A stretch of 64,000 bases of DNA, from contig CM051460.1 of assembly GCA_028095005.1 (NCBI GenBank), positions 79,811,676-79,875,675 of the forward strand. Reading direction: 5' to 3'. A program made the position numbers and the translations under genes. This DNA comes from Rhynchospora pubera (taxonomy: Eukaryota; Streptophyta; Magnoliopsida; Poales; Cyperaceae). The notes beneath the pieces were generated by a model. It was not told the DNA's origin, searched no databases, and saw only the letters and a program-made list of their open reading frames with translations. This document shows, one piece after another, positions 48,525-60,957 of the stretch (its first letter is position 1; each line of letters begins with the position of its first letter).

Positions 48525-49377
48525 GTGCAAGAATGCAACATTAGTGGCGACAAATATGAAATCAGAGACGAAATCCTTGATGAACAGCCTTGGAGGCGGA
48601 GATGAACACTTTGATCTGAGAGGCCTGGTTGTGTGCTTTCCCACCTAACACTCTATGTGAGAGGTCTCTCTTCTCCGTATGCTCTCCACTGATCCACATG
48701 TCGTCAGGTGTTTGATAATTTACCTCTTCGTTCTTTTTCCTTATTTTTGTTGATTTCTTTAGAAATAACCGATATTTCTTGAGTGGATTTTTGCTCTCAA
48801 CATCGATGTTAATTTAAATTGAAATATCAAATGGATCTTGATTTTGGCGATTTTTTCCTTTTATTCCTGAATACAAACTTCTCTTGTGAAATTCTGTTTT
48901 CTATATTTTTGTCCCTTGTAACTTAAGATCTAGATGTTTCAGTAAATTCCAATTCACACAAAGCTTATTTACTAGGCTGTTTCAGTAAAATACAGATGTT
49001 GATTTGTGTTCTTGATTCGAGCTTTGGCCGTGCTGTTATGTGAAGCATGGAACGAACAAGCAGGCGCCAAAGACATTCTGACAGATCATAACCGAGTGCC
49101 ACCACATTCGTCTTTGAGAAACCTCTCTGTCATTTCAATTAATGGTTTTAATTTTATTACTATTTACAATTCTCATTTCTTTGTTTGAGCCTCACTATCT
49201 AAACTGTCAGTTGTACTAAAAATTTATTGTGATATTTTTTTTTTATTATGAAGGAATTTCTTGATGTGATAATAAATAGGTACGTTTAAGAGATCATGGT
49301 TTGCTTGATTTTGGTGATGTGGTCGCTCTGGATGAGAGTCAAAGTTAGTGCTGCAAATATGTGGTTACTGGTAACCA

Positions 49378-49740
49378 TTCTACTGTGACAATTTTTGGTC
49401 TGGGAGCTGGCTTGGCATTAAGTTTATTCTTCTCTTTATTGTTTCATTGGATTGTTAAATTTGACAAGTTCAGTATGAAGTGACATAGTATTGCAATTTG
49501 GCTACTCTGGCACCTAGCAGAAGCTTCACATATCATTGGCGTTGATCTGAATTCCGACAGATTTGAACCGGATAGCAGTATTTGCTTCTTTTGGATTTCA
49601 TTTAAGAATTTCAAACCTCATGTATCTTGGAGTCCTGGTTTAATTGTTGGTTCACCCAATACTCCCTTTTGCAGCAACAAAATTTGGTTGCACGGAGTTT
49701 TTGAACCCAAAAGAACAGTCCAAGCCAGAGCAGTGCAACA
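49378..49740 (+). pseudogene. Alcohol dehydrogenase (MDR family) pseudogene fragment
   Basis: Three blocks match the NAD-binding domain of plant zinc alcohol dehydrogenases. STVTIFGLGA then GLA (about 49378-49412) is the Rossmann glycine motif (family: VAIFGLGAVGLA). AEASHIIGVDLNSDRFE (about 49517-49567) matches GASRIIGVDLNSxRFE with several residues lost before it. KFGCTEFLNPKEQSKPEQ (about 49679-49733) matches AKKFGVTEFxNPKD. The gaps look like relics of introns, the second ending in ccttttgcag, so this came from a genomic copy rather than a retrocopy. Zinc-ligand regions and the rest of the enzyme are missing, so it cannot be functional. Nothing upstream (49000-49370) is clearly ADH. Confidence 0.78.
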
Positions 49741-50754
49741 GGGAATTGCATAGTGCATATTCTTGTTTTGTGTCCAACACCAAAAAATGAACAAAAGAAA
49801 AAGAAGTAGAGATGATGCTTTTGCTTCTAAAATTTTCTCTTTCTATGTGGGTTTAAGAGATGGTAGTGTAGTTTTAGAAAGAGTTCTGTAACAGGTGATT
49901 CACTTAACTAAAATTTTATATGAGTGTCATGAAATTCTATTCACAATAATTAGGAGTTTCGATTGTTAAAATTTTCTTTTTGTATTGAATTATTTTAACA
50001 CTTGAAATATATTTCATTGAGGACTCTTTAATTCATGATAATCCTGTATCAACCGTTGTTCTCTAATTTGCACAATGACTTTAATGTGAACTATTGTGCA
50101 ATAGTGTAGGGTTGCTTTCTGTATTAATGGTGAAAGAGATGAAGCAGAGACAATAAAGGTACACCCTTTTTTTCTCTTTTTTTATTGATTTAATTTGTGC
50201 ATCCTTACAGTTACACCGACTTCTGTTTAGATAGTTCCTTTTTAAATGTTTTCGAGTATTTGGAGAGAAGAAAATGTGAATATAACAAGAAATTTTCTGT
50301 TTCTTTTTACAAGGTAAAGTCATAAAATTCACATATCAATCTAGCGGCGATCCATCAGAGGTTGAAGGTGTCAGAGAGTGAGCGAGTGCGCCTAGAGGGA
50401 GATAGCTGGCGTCATCAGGTGGTCGCATGGCCGAAGCATGCAAGCTCCTCGAGAATCAATTCAGCTTCGTTGAGTAATTTGTGCTAGTAGAATCAGTCTG
50501 ACAATAAGTTACTCTTGTTTCTTTCCATCATAGTTTCTATTCCTCTTTGTTAGAATCTGATTATTAAGTAAGCTCAAGTGATTAGGATTGCATTTGCACG
50601 ATACAGTTTAAGAAGAATCTTCACATTTCGTACTGGTTAAAGAGGTGATATCAACAAAATTTTGTAATTTTAAGACCTGATTAGCAACTCTGATATAAGA
50701 CATTGAGTACATTTTAGAAATGGACCTTTGATTTTACCAGCTTAGCATGGTACT
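49741..50754. other. No gene recognised
   Basis: AT-rich. A GC-richer patch at 50340-50460 has short open frames without family resemblance. Confidence 0.4.
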
Positions 50755-52335
50755 AGTTTTCAAACAAGTACCATATCAATCCCATTTTCCTAAAGTTAGC
50801 CTTCCTCCTAAAGAAAGCAATTTCCCTTTCCAAGTAGGAAGTTTGCTTTGAATTTTCCTAACAAGATCAATCCAACAGCCCCTAGTAGGACTTTTCCAAT
50901 GAAGAGGGAGACCTAAGTAGGTGAAAGGTAGAGTGCCAATTTTACAATGGAGGGAGGTAGCCAAAGTTTCAGCACAATCAGAACCTATATTTAAAGGTAT
51001 CAACTCTGACTTAGCATAGTTGATCTTTAAACCTGAAATTCCTTCAAAGACTTTTAAAATCCAATGTAACTTATCAATCATGGAAGGAATTGCTTTCATA
51101 AATAGCAAGGTATCATCAGCATACTGTAAGGACAACAACTGATGGCCTGTATTTAAAGGCTTTCCTAAACCAGAGAAATGTCCAGCAATCATACCCTTAT
51201 GAAGCAGTTTGGTTAAGCCTTCGGCAGCGAAAATAAATAAATAAGGAGATAGAGGATCTCCTTGTTTGAGTCCTCTATGGCATTCAAACCACATACCTCT
51301 ATTTCCGTTTAGTAAAACAGAAGCATGTCCACTTATTAGAGTGCTTTGAATCCAAGATATCCACACAGGGGAAAAGCCTCTTTGCTCAAAAGATTTGAAA
51401 AGAAAGTTCCAATCAACATAATCAAAAGCCTTTTCAAAATCCAGCTTTAGCAGAATTCCTTTTTCTTTGGTATTATGTACTGAATGGAGGGTTTCATGGG
51501 CTGCAACCAATCCATCTAGTATATATCTACCTTTGAGGAAAGCTAATTGAGAAGGAGAAATAAGCTTTTGAAGGACCAGAGATAACCTAGAAGCCAGGAC
51601 TTTAGTAAAAATTTTAAAACTGCAATTAAGAAAGCTGATAGGCCTGAATTGCTGGACTCTAATAGCATCATTTGCTTTGGGAATAAGACAAATCAAAGCT
51701 CTATTAAGAGCAGCAAGATTGAAATTACCATGATAGAAATCTTGGAACATAGCAAGAAGATCAAATTTAATAACATCCCAAAACTTTTGATAGAAAAGCA
51801 TTGAGAAGCCATCAGGTCCTGGGGCTTTGTCAGCACCCATGGACATAATGGCTTGATGAATTTCCTCAAGAGTAAAAGGAGAAGTAAGGGATGCATTATC
51901 TTCAGCAGAGATACAGTCTTCTTTGTCCCAGGCATTATTTTGCAAGGTACCCCAAGTAAAACTAGATTGTCCAAACAAAGATTGAAAGAAAGAAGTAATA
52001 TGACCACTAATAATAGACTGATCAGTACAATCTAGACCATCAATGTTAAGAGTAGTAATCAGATTCTTGGCTCTTCTATTGGAAGCCATTCTATGAAAAA
52101 ATCTAGTGTTCTGGTCACCTTCCTGTAACCATTTCACTTTTGATCTTTGTTTCCATCTGATTTCTTCTCCATTGAAAATTTTAAAGAGGTCATGCTTAGC
52201 ATTTAAGAAATCAGAAATTTCAAAATCATCTAAATCTCTAACATCTAGAAGGTCATCATAGTCTTTGATCTTACTTTGCAAGTTGGTCTTATTCAATCTA
52301 ACATCCTTTTTAAGTTTTCAAACAAGTACCATATC
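50755..52335 (-). mobile_element. L1-type LINE ORF2 fragment (50778-52312), open RT domain, 23-bp flanking duplication
   Basis: A minus-strand frame of 506 codons (52296-50776; open a little further upstream) encodes the linker and reverse transcriptase of a plant L1-like LINE. Motifs in order: WLQEGDQNTRFFHRMA, KAPGPDGFSMLFYQ, FRPISFLNCSFKI, LDFEKAFDYVDWNFL (catalytic Asp), GLKQGDPLSPYLF, QYADDTLLF (catalytic DD, near residue 391) and YLGLPL. There is no endonuclease upstream, and the C-terminal region, 3' UTR and poly(A) tail are absent. A 23-bp direct duplication starting agttttcaaacaag flanks it at 50755-50777 and 52313-52335. The 1.5 kb are stop-free, so insertion may be recent. Confidence 0.92.
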
Positions 52336-52610
52336 CAATTCAAATAAACTCTCACTATTTTCATAAACATTTTCTATAGTTTGAAGTTCTAATATAGCAA
52401 GACGATACTTTAGTTAAAGGATCTCTCAAGAAAAATCTGATACTTATCAACAAATATAACTAAAATATCAGAGTTTAAAATAATAAAAAATATTTTATAA
52501 TGTAGCTTTCATCAAATTCCATGGCGTTTCCTATTCGCGCTTGTCTGGTGCTTCACTGTGTCTGGACTTTAGCTTGTTGTTAGCTCAAGTGTGCGACTGT
52601 GCGTGTTCAT
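52336..52610. other. Spacer between LINE fragment and LTR element
   Basis: No gene or repeat recognised. Confidence 0.4.
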
Positions 52611-53260
52611 TGTTGGTGCAAATTTCAAATAAACAAATTCGGATAGTATGAAATAAATAAAATTAAGTAATCAAAATATTTTTATCCGAATCGCGCTAGT
52701 CCTTAAGCGTATTCCGTCTCAACGTGCAAGAGGAACCGCAACCAAAATAATTCGTGTAGGTGTCACTCCTTAGGGCACGACCGGAGAAGTGACTGATGAG
52801 AGATCTCCACAATATCCAGCATAATTTATCGGTATAATATTTCAAATCAAGTTGGAGTATTACTATGAGTAATATCAAAACAAATGGAAAATTGAATTGA
52901 AATTGGAATAAATATTTTCTATATAACAAATATTGTATTTCTCGGTTAATCGTTTGATGAAAATGGAACATTAATATATAGCCTAGAAAGCAACGGCTAA
53001 AAGGCAATTCTTAATCACAGACATTAATATCTTGATTGAGGAATAGTGATGGACAAAGCAATCAACGTTTTAGGCCTCACATAAATTTCAGATTTAATTG
53101 ATTAATTACAAGAGAAACGTTAAACAAGTAGTGAGAATAATGGGTTTAATTAGGAAATTAATATTCCAACGGAAAGTTAATTCAATTGGGCAACATGTTT
53201 GTTTGTCCAGAAGAAATTCTCAACTAATAATTTCACGTGAAATTTTGAGTTTATCCAACA
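52611..53260 (-). repeat. LTR copy 1 (650 bp), probable 3' LTR
   Basis: Intact TG...CA LTR, TGTTGG...CCAACA termini; differs from copy 2 by scattered substitutions and small indels. Confidence 0.85.
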
Positions 53261-56164
53261 ATCCCCGCAAAATAAAAAATTGAAGAACAGCAAAATATGA
53301 GATATGTGAAAGCATTTTATGGATTTCATTAAAGAAAAATGATATATCACTTTCAAATACATAAGATATATATAAGCAAATTGGATAAAATTAGAAATTT
53401 GGAACAAACAAATGGTGAATAACAAATTGCTGGATATTTATATTCGCATTATGAAGTAGTTTTCAAACCTTGAACTTCACTTAGTATAGGTGCACCGAAT
53501 TTGGAGGAGACAGAGAAAACTTATGTCTTGAACTCGTTCCTTGGATCCAAATTCTAAGACACCATACACGTAATACGGAGAAAAATCATCGTGGGGTGCG
53601 CATTAATGGCCATACGCATGTATCTTGGATTTTTCATGAGAGTCTTAAGGGCTTACCCATACCCCGCACCATGGCTGTATACAAACACTCTCATATAGAT
53701 GAGTCCCTGCCAAGGATGTGTGTAGATGCACATCCACTGAAATTATCATTTTGGTCCTCATTAAGAGCTAATTTGCTCAACCTTACATCTACATAGAGCA
53801 CACTCACCATAGGGATGGGGTTGGAGTCTATGCTCTTAAAAAGTGTGTACTCTTTGACCACTTATCGGATCGTTATTACCCATTGAATCTCTTTCTAGGG
53901 ATCTGCCTTTCAGAGATTGGGTTGCCCCCGCAAGTGGTCCTTTAGGGCTAAAACCCATCCCCTTGATGAAATATACATGAAATTTTCATCTAGTTCATAG
54001 AACTTCTCATTAAGTTCATCTCATTTTTATTTTATTTTATTTTATTTATTTTCATATGCCCACTAATCGCTTCGATACTTGAGCTCAAGTCATTTTTTTT
54101 CCAGTAAAGAAACTTCCAAAAACAACATCTCCAAAACTTATTAGTGATGATCCGGAAAGCATTTCATAATATAAATTTACGCATACATAATAATATTTAT
54201 CAATAATCAATTAATCACAAATCATATTTTTATTGAAACGTGAGCCCCACATTTTCTAATATGCTAATAACAGCATTTATTTATTTATTATCATAATGAA
54301 AGTTCACCACAGCAAGTCAAATATCACATAAAGATGAAATCATTGAATTATTACTGACATTAAAAAAATGTCATCTTAATAATATGAGAAAACATACTCA
54401 AATTATATCATCATAATCAGACAATTGAACTCAATCGGCAAAATGGATCACAACAATAATTTTCTTTTTTTTTTATATACCCCACATTTTCCATTATTAT
54501 TAATAAGTTTTTTTAATAATCTAACGATCAAGAATGTTCTCATTAAGCCCTTATTAATGATCAACAGAAATAATTAGAATCCAATAGCTTTTAATTCTAC
54601 ACAAACTCGTAAAATAATTAATTCAGAATATTAGATCGACAATCAGATATTGTAGATATATTAACTAATCCGAACTTCCAACGTCTACTACATCAAGTTC
54701 ACATGTCTGATCACTCATTCATTTCTAGAAGTAATTGTCATTTACACCAAATTAAAAGGAGTATAACAGTTGGATATATAACAATAAATTAAACCCATGG
54801 CGGTTTATAAGAATTAAAAGGTGGCCAGCCTTTTAATTTCTCAATTAAAAACACCATTGATTTGATTTACTGGGAAAGTACGTACATTGCTGTACAAAAT
54901 GGAACATTACAGAAGTACAGAACTAATACAATTACTAATTGGTACAACGGATCAGGGATTAATCAAGATAAGCAATGAAAATGTAAGAAAAGAAACCTTT
55001 TATCTTTCAAATTAAACTGAGTCCTCTCAATCATCGAAATAAAAATTAATAGGATTATTTTCATCAATTGGTCAAAGCCCAAATTAAAAAATTTGGTTAA
55101 TCACTAGTAGTAGAGAACTATAATTCAGAGTCAAATAAGATCTCGAAAGGATATGTTATAAGAGTAAGAACTGGTCCAGGAGCAATATATGAGACATATG
55201 GTTGCAAATTTGAAACGTTACAAATTCATCAATTTACCAGAACAATTCAGACCAATATTGAGTAATAAAGAACATAATAATGACGCGACAAAGACTCATA
55301 TGCTACAAAAGCAATAAGGCAGACTAGGCAGTCGAATGGATCAAGTAATCAATTATTTTGGACAAATTAAGGATTAACAATAGACAAAGAAAATTTTAAT
55401 GGAGGGATCGCATTATGCAAAGTAGTTGCACGATACAAGTACAAGGCTCAGGATCAATGTATATTAATTATCAAATAAGTTGAGAAATTCGCTAACAATT
55501 TATTATCTCCATTATAAATAAAATTCATTAAATTAACATTTAGATATAATAAGGATATGACAGATTATCTATATTTAAATTCATATAATGGCATTAGATG
55601 TTTCTTTCACATTATTTTCATCTCTGTTTTGAGAAGCAAAATTGCTGAATTGCCGATAAGTAACTAATGCAAGCAAAATATTGAATTCAAATAATCCTAG
55701 AACTTCAGTACACTCATAAATCTAAACATTTACACTCATGAAATCTAAAACTATTTTACATTATTTGAAATAGGAAATTGATTACTGCAATATGCAGTTT
55801 TGCCATCCCTGCCATCTCTAAAGATAAAGTGAACATATACATAAACAAAGTGAACATATAGTTGATCTAAGTGAACACATACAGACAAATAAGTTCAATG
55901 AAAATAAGTTGAATGTGCATGTAAAATTCTGAACAAATGATGAAAACACTTATTTGTTTGTAAGTGTTCACTTAGATTATCTATATGTTCACCTTGTTTG
56001 CTGTATATTATATTTAGCGATGGCAGTTATCATTCCTGTTTAAAATAAAAGTCGGTGTACCAATTAAACTTAATTCCTCAAATTTAACCAATTAAATATA
56101 ACCAAAATCAACCCTTTGATTGTCAATAAGTTGCTAACTGAATCACGGAATATACGCTTAAGAT
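53261..56164 (-). other. Interior of the LARD-like element, non-coding
   Basis: 2.9 kb without a recognisable retroviral domain. The longest open frame (53596-53796, 66 codons, plus) is not gag or pol. The block 53590-53970 is GC-richer and more structured than the rest, which suggests a conserved non-coding leader or packaging region. Confidence 0.6.
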
Positions 56165-57427
56165 TGTTGGTGCAAATTTCAAATAAACAAATTCGGATAG
56201 TATGAAATAAATAAAATAAGTAATCAAAACATTTTTACCCGAATCGCGCTAGGCGCTGTCCTTAAGCGTATTCCGTCTCAACGTGCAAGAGAAACCGCAA
56301 CCAAGATAATTCGGGTAGGTGTCACTCCTTAGGGCATGACCGGAGAAGTGACTGATAAGAGATCTCCACAATATCCAACAGAATTTATCGGTAAAATATT
56401 TCAAATCAAGTTGGAGTATTACTATGAGTAATATCAAAACAAATGAAAAACTAAATTGGAATTGGAATCAAAATTTTCTCTATAACAAATATTGTATTTC
56501 TCGGTTAGTCGTTTGATGAAAATGGAACATCAATATATAGCCTAGAAAGCAACGGCTAAAAGGCAATTCTTAATCACAGACATTAATATCTTGATTGAGG
56601 AACAGTGATGGGCAAAGCAATCAACGTTTTTGGGCTCACATAAATTTCATATTTAATTGATTAATCGGAATTGCTTTCTATCTTTTTTTTATTATTCCGT
56701 CATCCTTCTAAAAATACATTTAATATTTTCTATTTTTAGAAAACACGCTAATTCTATTTCTGGAAGTCCAGTAGAGGATGAGAGGATGCTGAGATGAGAA
56801 AATCCAGAGAGAATGAACAAATCGGAGGGAGGAAACAAATCGGAGGAGGAGGGAGCGAACCAATTAATATTAACTAGAACCTTTATATATATAAGTAAAA
56901 CCTTAATATATATTAAGTAGACTGTTATGTATATAAGTAGAGCCTATATATATATATATATTAAGTAGAATTGTTATGTATATTACTTAAATATATTAAC
57001 TAGAACTGTTATAATTGTATATTCTTTTTCTCTGTGTTCGCTCTCTCCCCTCTGTGTCGCTGCCTCCCTCCCCTCTGTGAGATGCTCATCTCACACCTCT
57101 ATTTCGCTCATCCCGCCCTCCCTCATCCCCTCATCCAAAAAAAAAAAAAAAACGCATTAGCATCCCCTCATTCTCACCCCCTCTTTCCTTTTTCGGAATA
57201 CAATTAATCTAATTGCTAGAAGGATGATGGAATGATATGATTTGGGATGATGCTTATCAACCCGTTGATTAATTACAAGAGAAACGTTAAACAAGTAGCG
57301 GGAATAATGGGTTTAATTACAAAATAAATATTCCAACGGAAAGTTATTTCAATTGCGCAACATGTTTGTTTGTCCAGAAAAAATTCTCAACTAATAATTT
57401 CACGTGAAATTTTGAGTTTATCCAACA
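56165..57427 (-). repeat. LTR copy 2, probable 5' LTR, split by a MITE
   Basis: Matches LTR copy 1 on both sides of the 56666-57264 insertion. It carries a small extra gcgct duplication near 56247-56260. Confidence 0.85.
56657..57273. mobile_element. Mutator-like MITE, 599 bp (56666-57264), TSD TTGATTAAT
   Basis: The perfect 9-bp TSD lies at 56657-56665 and 57265-57273. The empty site is visible in LTR copy 1 at about 53096-53104, which proves the insertion. Ends are cggaattgctttc and, reverse-complemented, cgggttgataagc. Complementarity improves inward (attccgtcatccttctaaaa against attccatcatccttctagca). The interior holds an AT-rich taactagaac minisatellite like that at 29200, and a poly-A run. 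Confidence 0.9.
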
Positions 57428-60400
57428 CATCCATCATTTTCATATTTATCAGTTATGACAGTACATGCAAAGTTCTGCGAAATGCGGATAGTACTTGCTA
57501 TAGGCTTTATAATTGGTCGTCCTTTCTCTTGACTCTTGAATGGTTGACTTACTCGAAACTAATAAAGTAAATTGTTATAAAAAATAATATTTTAAAATAT
57601 CTCCATGAGATTTTTTAAGAGCTTACGAATACCATCAAGTTGAATATGCTATGGTGCAACCTTTAGTGTTTGATTTTAATTTTCATAGTACGTTTTTTAT
57701 TTTATATTGGTAAACACCTAATGATCAGTTCACAATCAAATTAGTATTGTAGCAGACCTGTCTTATTATTATGTTTTGATTTACTTAAGACAGTGAACTG
57801 ATGCAGAAGCACAAGTTCTTTCAAAAAAATACGTATAAATGTACATATCACATAGGCGATAGAATATTAATTGAGTCGCTATGTTGTTACTCTTATGACT
57901 CTTTGAGTAGTAGTGAATGCGGTACTCCTGCTAGGTGTTCTTCTTATTTTTTTTTTAAAAAAAAGGAAAAAGGTGAATGTAACTGTCATATTTATTAAGG
58001 TAAAAATAACCGAATTTAATTAATTAATTAAAAAATTAGATAAGATGCAACATAAAAAATTATCATACAAAAAATTATTGGTACTTTATGGAATTGAAGT
58101 AACAAACTATGCTTTTTGTGTTTTAGCGAGGAATTATTGATAACTTGCTACTGTGCGCGGGGGCCTATATATCCAGCTGTAAAGTAGTCCATTTCTCGCT
58201 TCTTGGCAGTGTTTCTAATACTATACCAGCATCCTACTAGTCAGTGGCTGAATCTGATATTTTGTCTCTTAATACCTGTTTCGATTATCATTTCCATTTC
58301 CGGTATTACCATAATTTTTTGATATCCGATACAGTATTAAAAACAGTGCTTCTTGGACTGTCCTACAGAATAAATTGGAGATATCAATAGCAACAAAATT
58401 GGACTACTGTACACTGTACAGAGGCCATCCCTCTTTGTATCAAAAAACAGCCTAGATTTTCAAATTTGAGTCTGGTCTCCTCTCTAATGATAAATTAAAA
58501 TATATATAAATCCATATATTAATTTTTGATGGAAATCTATTAATTAATAGTATGTTATTTTAAATTTCAAATTCCGGCATCTGGATTGTGATCTATATTA
58601 TAGGTATGTCATGTACAAAAAATGATAAATTTAATGTAAAATTTACATTTTTATAAAAAAAAAGAAAAATACTTGAATTTACAAATGTCCTCACTTAAAG
58701 GACATTGGTAGAATGTTATATGATCCTTAAATTGCATAGAATTCATACACGATAAATCCATAAATCAAAATGTCTATAAGCATTTTTATTTTTTTTATTC
58801 TTTTAGCTCAATTTGAAATAGTACTGTCAAGGTTTACTTTTGTCAATTAATCTCCACCCTTATTGTTATAAATGTCTGATATATTTTTAAAACATCAGAC
58901 TTTATTTACACCTCGGATATGAAAATCAATTGTCAACATTTACATGAAACTATTTAATGAAATTCGTACCTAGAGAAGCTGATCCCCAAAATGTTTGCCC
59001 TCAAATAAGCATTTTTTATTCTGCCTGAGTATCAGTTTTAGATTTTCTTTGGCATACATTCGTATCACAAATCAATCTAGAAGTGTAAATAAAATGAAAG
59101 AACAAATAATACCAAAATCATATTGTGTCTATTGTTTCGTTAAACACGTATATATATGGATAAAAATGTTGGTGTTTGGCAGATGTCAAAACAAAATCAA
59201 TTTGTTCTGAATGGATAAGAGTATGGAGCAGATAATCGACGCTATAATTGTAAAATGAATAATTAATGATAATAGTACTAAATAAGAAATACGCAAATTA
59301 TACGTAATTTAAATAATAATACAAATTAAAAAATGAAGAAACTCTTTTTTTAAGAAATCATATATTAATTGATGTCAATTTGAATAACATGTATATATAT
59401 ATAATTTGAGGGTATATATTTTAACAAAACGTGTTAAAGAAAATTAGAAATGAAAATCTGTCACCGTCCGCTAAGGAGAAACTTATTATATCTTCTTTCT
59501 GGCTAGTTGATCGTATAATTCGAATATTTGAATTGACTATTTTATACCATCTGAAAAGATACTTATGGCATTAATTTGCTCATAGTTTGGATTCAGATAA
59601 TTTTAATATGTGCTTTATTTAATAGTTTGAAATCAAATCAGTTTCCATAACCTCAAGATATTTTATGACATGGAATATAAGTACAGATAATTTACTTAAA
59701 AATATATATCAATTATATTTTACGAATAATATGATAATACAGACATTGCAAAAAACCACATAAGATCCATGTTGCTATCCTAAATTCATTAATATATATG
59801 TTTGCCGGCTTAATATATAGTCAAAGACGCTAACTAATTAATTGATATGTTTTCAGAAAACTTACGATACTAGATCAAAATTATATGAAAAAGAAAAATC
59901 AATATTAGTCGATCTGTAGACCAAGTTTTATTCTTATGAATGCACGACCCATTGTCAATATTCGGCACATATCTTTCAGGAGGTTCAATTTATGTTATGT
60001 TATAGAGTTATATTAAATAAGGTGTTAATAAATGTATCTGCTTCAGAATAGAATAGGACAATCATGTGTCGCTTTCCTGATTAACGATAAATCTATCAGG
60101 TCCTTATTAGAATCACTCTTCTCGGTGAAGAGGCAAGAAATTTTTACAATGGAGTTCATAATAAATCAACTACTAAAATATAGTAGCAGATTTCATTTTT
60201 AAACCTTAGAAATGAAAATTTATTATGCATGGGGTTCAATAATATAATTTACATAAATATTTTTCGGGGTTCAAATAGGATGAAACAGTGACAAAATTAT
60301 ATTTTATAACAATAAATATTCATATCTTATAATATTTTTTTTAAAAAGATGGGTGACACTGACACCCATTTATTGAATGTGGACTCGCTCCTGTCTCTTC

Positions 60401-60656
60401 TTTAACATGAGATCGATTTCATTTTATTTTATTAGAATGTTTCATCAAAATGAATGAATTTGATGTCATTTGATGAAATTTTTATATTATTAGACCCAAT
60501 AAAATTTTAAAAAAATATATATCAATTTTAATTAAATGAAATCAAATAAAATTCGGTATAAAAATTATTTTGATCAAAGCCTAAATAATTGCTTTAGATG
60601 GCGACTAGTGTTGGAAGGAAGCTACTCATACACGATGCTACGATTATTGATCCATA
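57428..60656. other. AT-rich intergenic DNA, no gene recognised
   Basis: About 3.2 kb. Scattered short frames lack any family signature. A (taat)n-like stretch is near 58018-58030. Confidence 0.45.
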
Positions 60657-60764
60657 TATGTTTGTCTTAATGCGTCTGGTTGACTGATCGAGTCCCGGTC
60701 CTCTAATAAATATGTTTGTCTTGACGCGTCTGATTGCCTTATCGAGTCCCGGTCCTCTAATAAA
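60657..60764. repeat. 54-bp tandem duplication
   Basis: Two copies, at 60657 and 60711, each starting tatgtttgtctt and containing atcgagtcccggtcctctaa. They differ at a few positions. Confidence 0.88.
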
Positions 60765-60957
60765 TAGCTTGTCCGGTGGGTAAGATACTGAAATTAAGAT
60801 GGCGATAAATTCCAAAATGCTAAAAAAAATTTAAGAGTACACTAGTAAAAGAATATATATATAGGGAAAATCATGCACTTGTCTGGAACTCGTCAGTGTT
60901 AATATTTAAAAAAAAAGTAAAAAAAAAAGAGAAATATGACATTTTAGGATTGCTTCA

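Larger units (their letters stand above)
52611..57427 (-). mobile_element. Non-coding LTR retrotransposon (LARD-like), 4.8 kb with an insertion
   Basis: Two LTRs in direct orientation (52611-53260; 56165-57427 including a 599-bp insertion plus its TSD) bound a 2.9-kb interior with no gag or pol frame. The LTRs start tgttggtgcaaatttc and end gagtttatccaaca. Minus orientation is favoured: reverse-complemented, the bases next to 53260 read ttttgcggggat, a plausible polypurine tract, directly before TGTTGGATAAACTC. No standard primer-binding site is seen at the other end. The 5-bp flanks (ttcat and catcc) do not match, so the TSD is lost or the outer ends recombined. The LTRs differ by several percent, so it is older than the 15-kb element. 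Confidence 0.82.

Noticed and set aside
48423..48644. 73-codon minus frame with an (RE)n stretch
   Set aside because: The RE repeat is only the translated (CT)n microsatellite.
53596..53796. 66-codon plus frame in the LARD-like interior as a gag remnant
   Set aside because: No gag motif, and it lies antisense to the favoured orientation of the element.
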